DNA from: JAFDZV01 sp048594725
GTDB taxonomy: Bacteria > Bacteroidota > Ignavibacteria > OLB7
Direction of reading: 5' to 3'
DNA: 64,000 nucleotides
Assembly: GCA_048594725.1 (NCBI GenBank)
Contig: JBMDXA010000164.1
Coordinates: 4,107 to 68,106 of the forward strand
Shown: piece after piece, positions 52,787-60,636 of the stretch
Layout: every line of letters begins with the position of its first letter
Position numbering within the stretch: position 1 is the first letter of the stretch
Position numbers and translations under genes: made by a program
The notes under the pieces: generated by a model
What the model was told of the DNA's origin: nothing
Databases searched by the model: none
The model's input: only the letters and a program-made list of their open reading frames with translations

Positions 52787-53524
52787 ATGAACCAGTTCAC
52801 AACTCCTTCCGGTGCGGGCGTCATCATCTGTTCCGGTCCCGACGAACTTGCACGCCGGGGAGCCTCGGCGATTGCCGATGCGATCATCCGGAAACGCTCC
52901 GGGCGGATATCCGTTGCGCTCTCCGGCGGAAGCACACCCAAACCGGTCTACCAGCACCTCGCCGCCGAATATCGCGATGCGATCCCCTGGCAGAGGGTGC
53001 TCCTCTTCTGGGGAGATGAGCGTTTCGTGCCGCCGGATTCCCCGCACAGCAACTACCGCATGACCAGGGAGGCGCTGATCGATCGCATCCGGATTCCCGC
53101 GGCGAACATTCATCCGGTGCCGACCGATCTTCCGGACCCCGGCGACGCCGCACGGCAGTATGAGCTGGCGCTCCGCCGGGAACTGGGAGAGCCTTCGCCG
53201 GCGCTGGATCTGCTGCTGCTGGGGCTTGGAGACGACGGCCACACCGCATCGCTCTTCCCCGGTTCGCCGGCGTTGCAGGAGATGGCTCACGACACGGCGG
53301 TAGCGCAGGCACCGGCCGAACCACGCACGCGCATCACCCTTACCCTCCCGATGATCGGCCGTGCGCGGGAGATCATCTTCCTGGTCTCCGGACGAGGAAA
53401 GCATGCTCCGCTCCGGGCCATTCTGGATACGCCGGAAACCGCCCGGACGCTCTATCCCGCCGGCATGATCCACCCGGCGGGAACAATGCTCTGGATCGTC
53501 GACAGGGAAGCCTACGAGGGATGA
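52787..53524 (+). CDS. pgl: 6-phosphogluconolactonase
   Basis: Hydrolyses 6-phosphogluconolactone to 6-phosphogluconate, linking zwf and gnd. A 245-residue protein of the NagB/RpiA-like fold: VALSGGSTPKPVYQHLA (phosphate site), RVLLFWGDERFVPPDSPHSN (catalytic Asp/Glu-Arg region), LLLLGLGDDGHTASLFPGSP (catalytic His). ATG 52787 (MNQFTTPSGAGV) is chosen; the frame is open upstream only into repeat DNA. Together with gnd-zwf this completes the oxidative branch, though the repeat mosaic may give pgl its own expression. Confidence 0.95.
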   Translation: MNQFTTPSGAGVIICSGPDELARRGASAIADAIIRKRSGRISVALSGGSTPKPVYQHLAAEYRDAIPWQRVLLFWGDERFVPPDSPHSNYRMTREALIDRIRIPAANIHPVPTDLPDPGDAARQYELALRRELGEPSPALDLLLLGLGDDGHTASLFPGSPALQEMAHDTAVAQAPAEPRTRITLTLPMIGRAREIIFLVSGRGKHAPLRAILDTPETARTLYPAGMIHPAGTMLWIVDREAYEG

Positions 53525-53685
53525 GATGGATACCTCATAAGCGCGCACGCAGCTCTCCGCACGGCCACTCATAGGACGAGGCGCACGGAGCCATGCCCGC
53601 GCGCCTCGGAATCCATCTCCGTCCACCTCCTGCGTCCCTTCTCTTTTCTCCCTCTCTCTCTTCGAAATCCTCAATCGCATTCCCC

Positions 53686-53722
53686 TCTCCCAATCGAAAA
53701 TCGTCAATCGAAAATCGAAAAT
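53686..53722 (-). repeat. Heptameric repeat 3' of purE
   Basis: On the minus strand it reads GGGATTTTCGATTTTCGATT, then GACGATTTTCGATTGGG, starting 2 bp after the purE stop codon (53725) and oriented with purE. The rest of the pgl-purE gap (53525-53685) shows only GC-rich inverted words and TC-rich sequence. Confidence 0.7.
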
Positions 53723-53724
53723 CC

Positions 53725-54237
53725 CTACACCTCCACTGTCCCATCTCCCATCAGCCCCTCGTTCTGCTCGCGCGACTCCTCGGCGATTCGCAGCTTGTAC
53801 TGCTGGATTCTGCCGAGCAGTTCCTCGTCGTGTGATCCCATCATCTGGGCGGCCAGCAGTCCGGCATTGCGCCCGCCGCCGATCGCCACGGTGGCGACGG
53901 GAACCCCGCGCGGCATCTGCACGATGGACAGGAGGGAATCGATACCGCTGAGCGCCGTGGAGGTCACCGGCACACCGATCACCGGCAGCGGCGAATGCGC
54001 GGCCACCATTCCCGGCAGATGTGCGGCCCCGCCGGCGCCGGCCACGATCACCTTGATCCCCCGCTGGTGCGCGGTGCGTCCATACTCGGCCATATCGTCC
54101 GGCGTACGATGCGCCGAGACCACCCGGATCTCGTATGGAATCGAGAATTCCTCCAATGCTTCGGCCGCCTGCCGCATCGTCGGCAGATCGGTTTTGCTCC
54201 CCATGATGATTCCAACCAGAGGTCGTTGATCGTTCAT
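53725..54237 (-). CDS. purE: 5-(carboxyamino)imidazole ribonucleotide mutase (PurE class I)
   Basis: Converts N5-CAIR to CAIR in purine synthesis; cytoplasmic octamer in the family. Motifs: VGIIMGSKTDLPTMRQAAEA (substrate phosphate and Ser), YEIRVVSAHRTPDDM (catalytic His region), VIVAGAGGAAHLPGMVAA, and VPVATVAIGGGRNAGLLAAQ. Start ATG 54237 (MNDQRPLVG) was chosen over the longer frame to 54333, which adds non-conserved residues. 170 aa is normal. No purK lies next to it. It is divergent from the small lmo0937-like gene. Confidence 0.94.
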   Translation of the reverse strand: MNDQRPLVGIIMGSKTDLPTMRQAAEALEEFSIPYEIRVVSAHRTPDDMAEYGRTAHQRGIKVIVAGAGGAAHLPGMVAAHSPLPVIGVPVTSTALSGIDSLLSIVQMPRGVPVATVAIGGGRNAGLLAAQMMGSHDEELLGRIQQYKLRIAEESREQNEGLMGDGTVEV

Positions 54238-54388
54238 TGCTGACACTGATTCTCTCGTGAATGAAAAGTTCCTCCCCCTGCGGAGAAGGTTTGGCACGTT
54301 CATTGAAATTACTAGTTCCAGAGACGAGATCATTCGGCTCGTAAAAGTAACAATGGAAATAGTCCGATTCAGATAGGAGGGTAATGTT

Positions 54389-54538
54389 ATGTGGACCGTA
54401 GTAATCGTTCTGTTGGTGCTGTGGGCACTTGGATTCGGGTTTGCAGGTTCGACGCTCGGCTGGCTTGTTCACCTGTTGCTGGTAGTGGCAGTTGTGGTTG
54501 CCATCGTCAATCTGCTCCGCGGGCGCAGCGCGCTCTAA
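54389..54538 (+). CDS. lmo0937/DUF5670-family small membrane protein (49 aa)
   Basis: The peptide starts MWTVVIVLLVLWALGFGFAG, then has a short STLGWLVH loop, a second hydrophobic span (LLLVVAVVVAIVNLL) and ends RGRSAL. This two-helix pattern with GWLVHLLLV is that of the lmo0937 family (small inner-membrane proteins, often stress-induced). A strong Shine-Dalgarno AGGAGGG (54375-54381) sits 7 nt before the ATG. That is notable because most genes here have weak ones, and it suggests high-level translation. Two strong hairpins follow. Function is unknown. Confidence 0.85.
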   Translation: MWTVVIVLLVLWALGFGFAGSTLGWLVHLLLVVAVVVAIVNLLRGRSAL

Positions 54539-54590
54539 GCCTCGAGCTTCACTCCAGAGAATTTTTCAGTCGCTTCTAGCGGCTATACGG

Positions 54591-54620
54591 TCCACGGCCA
54601 TGCAGCCTACCGGCCGTGGA
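54591..54620 (+). terminator. Hairpin downstream of the lmo0937-like gene
   Basis: TCCACGGCC (54591-54599) pairs with GGCCGTGGA (54612-54620), 12-nt loop. Sequence belongs to the CCGTGGCCGGT word family. It lies 53 bp after the stop and has no T-tract. Confidence 0.45.
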
Positions 54621-54680
54621 TGTAATAAACGTTGGGTACAACGAATCCAGCGGTTGACCTTAGAAGAAGACGTGAATCGG

Positions 54681-54706
54681 TACCGGCCCGCCCCCCCGGG
54701 CCGGTA
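54681..54706. terminator. GC-rich 10-bp hairpin
   Basis: TACCGGCCCG (54681-54690), a loop of six C, CGGGCCGGTA (54697-54706). A very stable stem; TCCGGTTCATGTTTGG follows. A second transcript end after the lmo0937-like gene, or a stability element. Confidence 0.5.
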
Positions 54707-55360
54707 TCCGGTTCATGTTTGGAACACCCCGGTTCGTTAGAATTCCCGGCGCGGGCAAGACCATGCAGCCCGCCCGATGAATTCCCTTGTATTCGTCAGC
54801 TTCGGACCCGTTCCGGAGCTGACGCATTCTTTTCTACCATCCCCTTCTCTTTCCCTTCTCCTTTGCCTTTCAGCGCTCCGGCGTACGTTCATTGAAGCAT
54901 CTTGCGGAAAGAAAGATTCGCGGAGAGAAAAAGAAAAGTTCGCGCAAAGCCGCAGAGATCGCAAAGAGGAGGGAGAAAAGTTCGATGAAAAACCCGGCGC
55001 GGACGGCGGTGCTTTGTGCAGACACATTGCACGAACGTTCGTCATTGCACCATCATCCTACATTCCCCGCTCCCGGTCCAGCCCGGCGATCATACAAAAT
55101 GAAATATTCCTCTGTGATGAGACCGTTCACATTGGATCAGCCCGATACCCGCCTTCCTCTTATCACCCGGCACTAGCTCATCGCTCTTGATCTCCCGCAC
55201 CCGCCACCGCACCCCCTATCTCTCCCTTCCCCTGGTACTCCATCGGTGGCGATAGCCCGTCCCGGCCATCTACCCCAATCAAACATCCGGCATCGCAAAT
55301 CGAAAAATCTCCCTGCCAGCTCTTCCATCGGCAATCGCAACTCCCCTCTCGGTCCCCGGA
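54707..55360. other. Non-coding stretch upstream of the zinc ribbon/SARP locus
   Basis: Low-complexity purine-rich DNA (GCGGAGAGAAAAAGAAAAGT and AAAGCCGCAGAGATCGCAAA around 54915-54985), TC-rich stretches and an orphan heptad array on the minus strand at 55276-55309. ORFs here (up to 137 codons) have no domain and implausible composition, so none is called. Confidence 0.4.
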
Positions 55361-55363
55361 AGT

Positions 55364-55407
55364 TTTAAGAAGTATTTAAGCGCCTCTTACAGCTTGTATT
55401 CTACGAT
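55364..55407 (+). promoter_or_regulatory. Putative SARP operator/promoter of the zinc ribbon-SARP operon
   Basis: Direct repeats TTTAAG at 55364-55369 and 55375-55380 have exactly 11 bp between their starts. A -10-like TACGAT (55402-55407) begins 22 bp after the second repeat ends. SARP regulators bind direct repeats of one-turn (11-bp) spacing just upstream of -10 elements. The same arrangement is seen at 59908-59951. Autoregulation is the inference. Confidence 0.5.
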
Positions 55408-55471
55408 GACTCCCTGGAACAGAACTGCCGGGATTCACCGGATCTCCATACATGCAAGAAGGGCCCTCTTG

Positions 55472-55708
55472 ATGGTATACTTTGCACGATGCCCAGCATG
55501 CGGCGCTGTCAACGACGCAACCTCGCGGAGTTGTTATCTCTGCGCCGCCTCCCCTCTCATCGTCGCCTGCGCCGAGTGCGGCGCCGAGGTACGCAACCCC
55601 GTGCGCACCATCTGCACGGCATGCGGTTCCCCGTACAGGCTGCGCAATCCCGGCGCTGCCGGGGCAATCCACCACCAGCATCTCGGCAATGGACAGAAGA
55701 ATGAATGA
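55472..55708 (+). CDS. Double zinc ribbon protein (78 aa)
   Basis: Two CxxC-x(n)-CxxC zinc ribbons fill the protein: Cys7/Cys10 with Cys21/Cys24, and Cys33/Cys36 with Cys48/Cys51 (ARCPACGAV, SCYLCAA, VACAECGAEV, ICTACGSPYR). The C-terminus is His-rich (AIHHQHLGNG). ATG 55472 starts three residues before the first ribbon. Double zinc ribbons usually head large ATPase or cyclase regulators in one polypeptide; here the ribbon is a separate gene in another frame, overlapping the ATPase start by 8 bp (ATGAATGA). It is probably a partner or sensor for the downstream regulator, with redox or metal sensing possible but unproven. Confidence 0.8.
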   Translation: MVYFARCPACGAVNDATSRSCYLCAASPLIVACAECGAEVRNPVRTICTACGSPYRLRNPGAAGAIHHQHLGNGQKNE

Positions 55709-58700
55709 GGCGCGCCGGGGCCAGCAGCGGCGAAGTGCGGGGTTCGTCGGCGGGGAAATGCTAGATTTACCGCCGGAACCGGGATCTACCCCTGAAACGA
55801 CAGCGTACAGCATCATGTCGCCTCGCATCAAAGACTTCATCAACCGGGGCATTATGCCCCTGGTTGGACGCGAACGTGAACTTCGCGCATTGCTCGACGC
55901 CTTTGCCGGCCTGCTCGAAGGGGAGCCGCGCGCGGTCTGGATGAGCGGCGCCGCCGGTGCCGGCAAGAGCCGTCTGCTGGATGAACTGAAGGCGCGCGCA
56001 CGCGATCATACCGCACGCTCGCTGGTGGTGCACGCGAAGTGGTACGAGGGGGAGGGGGTGGAACTCGGCCCCCTCAGCAACGCGCTGGAGGTGCTGCGCC
56101 CGGCCATCGCGGCCCCTCTGGCCGCACGCATCTACCGCGATGGCGCCGTGGTCACGGTGGATGCGGCCGTCGAGGCGGTGCAGATCGCATCGCGCCGCTA
56201 TCCGGTGGTGCTCATCCTGGACGACCTTCATTATCTCGGCAGCTCCAACGAGCTGGGACGGTTCGTGGCGGCGATCGAGGAGATCCCGCTGCTGCTGGTG
56301 GTGACCACCCGCCCCACCGAGAACCCGGCGCTGCGCTCCTTCCGGGCAGCGCTCGCCGGCTCCATCCCGCCGCAGGAACTTGAGATAGGACCGCTCGATG
56401 GCGCGGGCATCGCCGAGGCCGCAACCGCGTTGTTCGGCACACCCCCTCCGGAGGGTATGCTGGAACAGATGGCAGCGCTCTCGGCGGGACTTCCCCTCTC
56501 CCTCCGGGAAGTCTTCCGCGAACTCATCGCCGCCGATCATCTGGTGGCGGTCGGGGCCGATCAATGGGAGTGGCATACCGGCATGCTCTCCGATGAGGAA
56601 CTGCGCGGCATCGGCGACCGCGTGCACGGATTCTCCGGACGGCTTGCCTCCCTTCCGCCGGCCGAGCGGGGCATACTGGCGATGGCCGCATATCTGGGGG
56701 AACAGTTCAATCGCGATCTCCTCCGCCATCTCTGCGAGCGTACGGTCGGCTGGGACGACCATGCGTTCGAACGGCTGATCCTCGGCGGATTCCTTTCGGT
56801 CTCCACCCCCTCCATCCGCCTGGGCGCGCGCGAACCGGAGGGACGGGTCTGCTACGCGTTCATGCATACGCTCCTCTGGAAGGCGGCCGCCACCATCGAG
56901 CCGCAGCGCCTGCCGGAACGGGGCGATCTGGCCGCCATGACGCTCGATATCCTGATGCGGGGGATCGGGGAGCTTTATACGGTGGCGCCGCTGGAGGGGC
57001 TGGATGTCTGCGCCTTCCCCGATGCCGATCTCGGCCGCCTCTTCTCCTGGCTTGTCGCGGTGGGGCGAAAGCTCTCCCCGATCTATGCGGAAACCTACAC
57101 GGCGCTCTGCCGGCTGACGCTGGAGCCATGCCGCGCTCCGGAGCTTGCCATCGCGGGAAAGGATGGCCTTCTCTCCTCCTATCTGGAAGCCCTCTCGGTC
57201 TACGGCGACCGGCTCTACATCACCGGCGCGCGCGAGACGCTCCACCATGTGGCCTCGGAGATAGCGTCCATCCTGGAACGGCTCGCCCCGCAGCCGCCGG
57301 GGAGCCCGGAGGAGCGGATGATACGCCTGGATGCGGCCGTGGTGGTCTGGAAGGATGCGCTCACCCAGGGCGATCCCGGCCGCGCCAAGGGCCTGCTCGA
57401 CGAGCTTCTGAAGGTGCTTCCGGCCCCCTCCCTGCAGAGCGACCGCGAACTGCGCGGCGCGGCCGAGGCGATACGCCTGGTGGCATCCTATTCCTTCGGC
57501 CGGGGAGATTTCGCCGAGGCGCTCGATATGGCCGCCCCCTACATCAACGAGATGGACAGGATGCGCCCGGAAACGCTGAACGCCATGATGAAGGTGCTGC
57601 TGTATGCGATGATAAAAGCCAGCCGGCAGAAAGAGGCCGGGGAGATGGTGGACGCGGGATTGCGTCTGCGCCGCGAGGCCGATCTGTTCACCGAATACGA
57701 GCTTCTGATCCATGCGGCCAACTACGCGCACAGCATCCGGGATTTCGATGCGGTGCGCCGCCATGCAACGGAACTGCGGCGGCTCAGCGACCAGTATCCG
57801 GCCTACCGGAACCTGAGCACCAATTATTTCCATCTCCCTCTGGTTGCCGCGTTCGATGGCAATCATGATGAGCTTCTCCGGCTGGAACGGGATTTCCGCG
57901 CAGTGCCGCCGCCGGCCCGCTCCTCGGCACAGCAGGTGGTTATCGCCAAGCATCAGTTTCAGATCGCCTGGAATCTGTTGTGCGCGCCGGAACGGTCGCT
58001 CGGGTTCGGACAGGAGATTCGCGCAGCAGGCGTGCAGATGCCCCCGATCTACCGGCTGAGTTTCGCCCGCGAGGAACTGCGCTCCCGCATCGATCTGCAA
58101 CAGCGCGAGAAGATCACCGAGGTGCTTGCCGAGGTGGAGGGCTGCTGCAGCCAAGTGGGGGGCGATTACGATGATCCGCAATCCAAGGCCAACCGGCAGC
58201 TCGGCGCCCTGAAAGCACTGGCCGGCGCCATCGAGCAGGACCGGATGCTCGGCCTGCCGGACTATCTGGCAAACCTCTCCGCCGACAGCATCGAGATCAC
58301 CGATGCGTTCAGGATGGGAAACGCCCTGCTGGAACTTGCCGCACAGAGCACGGGTATGAAACGGGAATTGAATGATGCGGCCTATACGGTGCTGGAACTC
58401 GCGGTGAACGGAGCAAAGGATAATAAGTCGGTAGGGCTGGCGCATTATCATTTCGATCGCTGCGCGGATAGACTTCCCAAGACCAGGCTGTCGCGATTCC
58501 GCCAGGCCGTGGGAGATGATCCCAGGAAGGGAGAGGAGCGTTCCTCCGATGGGGAAACGCCTGCTGCCCATGCCCCTCTGCCGGACGCCAGGATGCTCCG
58601 CGCATTCGGCGCCCTGCGCGTGGAGGGAGTGGATGAGGCAGGCGCGAAACTGGAGTCGAAAACCCGCACGCTGGTGGCGGCGCTGGTGGTGGCGCGCATG

Positions 58701-59333
58701 GGCGATACACGCTCGCTCGGCGAACTGACCCGCGACTGCCTGGCCGATCTTCTGTGGCCGGATATGCCGCTGGAAAAAGCGGTGAATAATCTCCATGCAA
58801 CCCTCAGCTACGCGCGGCGCTTTCTGGGCGGCAGCAGCACCGTGCAGCAGAACGACGGCGTCTACCAGCTCGGCGATGATGTGGCGATTGATGCGGCGGA
58901 ATTCAGAGAGAGCATCAAGAAAGCCAACCGGCTCTATAACGAAGGGGTATACTTCGGTGCCGCGGTGGCATATCGCCAGGCAATCGATTTTGCCACGGGC
59001 GATTTTCTTGAAGGGATGTACGCGGAGTGGGTGGATACGGTGCGGGAAACACTTCGGGGCGAACTTGCTACCGCGCTGGAACGCCTGATAGCGCTGGAAC
59101 TCGATCGCGAAAATTACACGGCTGTTCCTCCCCTCGCCGAGCGCCTGCTGGCGCTGGACGATCTGCACGATGGCGCATACGAAGCGCTGATCCGCTCCGC
59201 GGCCGCACGCGGGGCGCGCCGCGAGGCGTTCAGCTACTACAACCGCTACGAGGCGGCGCTCGATACGTATGGCGCCGGTCCGGCCCGCAAGGTGACGGAG
59301 TTGATGAACAGAGTGCGCGCCGGTGAACTGTAG
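55701..59333 (+). CDS. STAND-type ATPase with C-terminal SARP/BTAD transcriptional activator domain (1210 aa)
   Basis: The AAA_16/STAND NTPase begins at PLVGRERELRALLDAF (about residue 52). Walker A is GAAGAGKS (about 83) and Walker B is VVLILDDLHYLG (about 172). Helical, TPR-like sequence fills residues 450-950. At about 965-1060 lies an OmpR/SARP-type winged helix (LRAFGALRVEGVDE, LADLLWPDMPLEKAVNNLHA, TLSYARRFLGG), followed by a BTAD domain to the end (DFLEGMYAEWVDTVRETLRG; AFSYYNRYEAALDTYG). The DNA-binding domain is thus C-terminal, the reverse of classical SARP-STAND proteins. Start ATG 55701 overlaps the zinc ribbon stop; 55689 and 55815 are alternatives. It is predicted to be an ATP-switched activator of the downstream secreted genes and of itself, given the shared operator-like repeats. 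Confidence 0.85.
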   Translation: MNEARRGQQRRSAGFVGGEMLDLPPEPGSTPETTAYSIMSPRIKDFINRGIMPLVGRERELRALLDAFAGLLEGEPRAVWMSGAAGAGKSRLLDELKARARDHTARSLVVHAKWYEGEGVELGPLSNALEVLRPAIAAPLAARIYRDGAVVTVDAAVEAVQIASRRYPVVLILDDLHYLGSSNELGRFVAAIEEIPLLLVVTTRPTENPALRSFRAALAGSIPPQELEIGPLDGAGIAEAATALFGTPPPEGMLEQMAALSAGLPLSLREVFRELIAADHLVAVGADQWEWHTGMLSDEELRGIGDRVHGFSGRLASLPPAERGILAMAAYLGEQFNRDLLRHLCERTVGWDDHAFERLILGGFLSVSTPSIRLGAREPEGRVCYAFMHTLLWKAAATIEPQRLPERGDLAAMTLDILMRGIGELYTVAPLEGLDVCAFPDADLGRLFSWLVAVGRKLSPIYAETYTALCRLTLEPCRAPELAIAGKDGLLSSYLEALSVYGDRLYITGARETLHHVASEIASILERLAPQPPGSPEERMIRLDAAVVVWKDALTQGDPGRAKGLLDELLKVLPAPSLQSDRELRGAAEAIRLVASYSFGRGDFAEALDMAAPYINEMDRMRPETLNAMMKVLLYAMIKASRQKEAGEMVDAGLRLRREADLFTEYELLIHAANYAHSIRDFDAVRRHATELRRLSDQYPAYRNLSTNYFHLPLVAAFDGNHDELLRLERDFRAVPPPARSSAQQVVIAKHQFQIAWNLLCAPERSLGFGQEIRAAGVQMPPIYRLSFAREELRSRIDLQQREKITEVLAEVEGCCSQVGGDYDDPQSKANRQLGALKALAGAIEQDRMLGLPDYLANLSADSIEITDAFRMGNALLELAAQSTGMKRELNDAAYTVLELAVNGAKDNKSVGLAHYHFDRCADRLPKTRLSRFRQAVGDDPRKGEERSSDGETPAAHAPLPDARMLRAFGALRVEGVDEAGAKLESKTRTLVAALVVARMGDTRSLGELTRDCLADLLWPDMPLEKAVNNLHATLSYARRFLGGSSTVQQNDGVYQLGDDVAIDAAEFRESIKKANRLYNEGVYFGAAVAYRQAIDFATGDFLEGMYAEWVDTVRETLRGELATALERLIALELDRENYTAVPPLAERLLALDDLHDGAYEALIRSAAARGARREAFSYYNRYEAALDTYGAGPARKVTELMNRVRAGEL

Positions 59334-59900
59334 ATGCGGGGAGGGACGCGCAGCGCCATCCCCCTGAAATCACATCCCGCGATCTGCGGCGCCCGAAGCC
59401 GCACGGGCTCCCCTGCCAGTGCATGACGTCCGGCATCCTCTCCCATGGCCGGGATGATATCCGATTTGTCGTTCCCTCTGCCGGCCAACTACCCACTCCG
59501 GTGAACGGATGCCTCCCTCCGGCAGCTCCCCCGCACCGTTGCCATACCGATGCCTGCCTGCGGAACGGGACTCCCGGAGCTTCGATTGAAACGCCGTTGA
59601 TTATGGACTCCGGGACTCCCGTGCGCCGGCAGAGAGATGATATTGCAGAGAACGTAGAGGCCATGATGGTGCATCCGCACAGATGACGAGCACCTGCCGT
59701 TTCGGGGAATCAGTTTCCGGGGGATACGCTATCGGGGGTTCGATGGTGTGATGTTCCTCGGATAACCGGTGAGGAACAGGACGCGGGGAAGATAGACGGG
59801 GCTCGCCTCAATGTCAACAGATAAACCACATGATATTCCGCTGCCGGATGAAAGCTCCGGAAAGGGAAATGCTGATCCGAACGATACGATGAAACGCTCC
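59334..59900. other. Intergenic region between the SARP gene and the secreted pair
   Basis: No gene is supported. GTTCCTC (59753-59759) and GAGGAAC (59771-59777) form a short hairpin that may end the SARP transcript. The long gap suggests the secreted genes have their own promoter, which is found at 59908-59951. Confidence 0.4.
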
Positions 59901-59907
59901 GAAAGGC

Positions 59908-59951
59908 TTTAAGAACTCTTTAGGCCGCGCCGCTATGTTTTCCGGTAGATA
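59908..59951 (+). promoter_or_regulatory. Putative SARP operator/promoter of the secreted T9SS gene pair
   Basis: Direct repeats TTTAAG (59908-59913) and TTTAGG (59919-59924), 11 bp start to start, and a -10-like TAGATA (59946-59951) placed 22 bp after the second repeat, exactly as at 55364-55407. The T9SS gene start follows at 59974. Confidence 0.5.
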
Positions 59952-59973
59952 ACAGTTCATAAGGATACCGACG

Positions 59974-60552
59974 ATGAAGACACGCACACGCCATATCGCC
60001 GCAGCATGGCTCGGAAGCCTCGGGCTGGGAGCCACGCTGGCTTTGGTTCCGCTCTCACCCGAACTGCGGGCGCAGGCGGCGGCACCGCTCGATCTGACCC
60101 TTACCTCCAATGGTGGCGATAATCGCGAGGGCGGTTATGGCGAGATGTACTCCACGGTCGGCGAACCGTTCGCTGGCGAGGAGGTCAACGGAGTTGACAA
60201 TGAAACCACCTGGATAGGCTTCTGGCAGGTTCTTACTCCGCCGGCGACCGGCAGCGTACAGGAGGAGCTGACCCCGGCGGCATCGGGACCTACCGGCATC
60301 GTGGCGGCTCTCCCGAATCCGTTCACCTCGTCCATCGGCATCGAGCTGGGGCTGGCCGCTCCCGCGCAGGTTCGCCTGGTAGCATACGATATGGTGGGGC
60401 GCCCCGCAGCGCTCCTTGTGGACGGGCATCGCGAAGCGGGCACCATCCGGATCAACTGGCAGCCGGAAGGGATGCAGGCCGGGAGCTACCTTCTCCGCCT
60501 GACCGTGGATGGAAGGGAGTTCCCCACGCATCTGGTTCATTACTACCGGTAG
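59974..60552 (+). CDS. Small secreted protein with T9SS sorting domain (192 aa)
   Basis: A long signal peptide (MKTRTRHIAAAWLGSLGLGA, ending PELRAQ) is followed by a short mature domain (SNGGDNREGGYGEMYSTVGE, PFAGEEVNG, TTWIGFWQVL). The C-terminal ~80 residues form a T9SS type A sorting domain (ALPNPFTSSIGIELGLAAPA, VRLVAYDMVGRPAALL, MQAGSYLLRLTVDG). AAGGA lies about 12 nt before the ATG. The short body is like those T9SS proteins often paired with fibre-like or repeat proteins. It probably forms an operon with the next gene (84-bp gap) under the operator at 59908-59951. Confidence 0.85.
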   Translation: MKTRTRHIAAAWLGSLGLGATLALVPLSPELRAQAAAPLDLTLTSNGGDNREGGYGEMYSTVGEPFAGEEVNGVDNETTWIGFWQVLTPPATGSVQEELTPAASGPTGIVAALPNPFTSSIGIELGLAAPAQVRLVAYDMVGRPAALLVDGHREAGTIRINWQPEGMQAGSYLLRLTVDGREFPTHLVHYYR

Positions 60553-60636
60553 CCGTACGGCGCGCACGATGTTCTCCCCCCCGCGAACAAAGAAATCGTA
60601 CTACAGATAGTTCAACAGCATAAAGAGAATTCAATC

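Noticed and set aside
54292..54306. TGGCAC-N5-TTGAA, resembling a sigma-54 -24/-12 promoter upstream of the lmo0937-like gene.
   Set aside because: The invariant GC of the -12 element is missing (TTGA instead of TTGC), and it lies about 80 bp from the start codon with no activator gene nearby.
55482..55700. In-frame N-terminal extension of the SARP ATPase.
   Set aside because: The extension overlaps the double zinc ribbon gene in another frame, whose eight ordered cysteines show that it is the true coding frame there.
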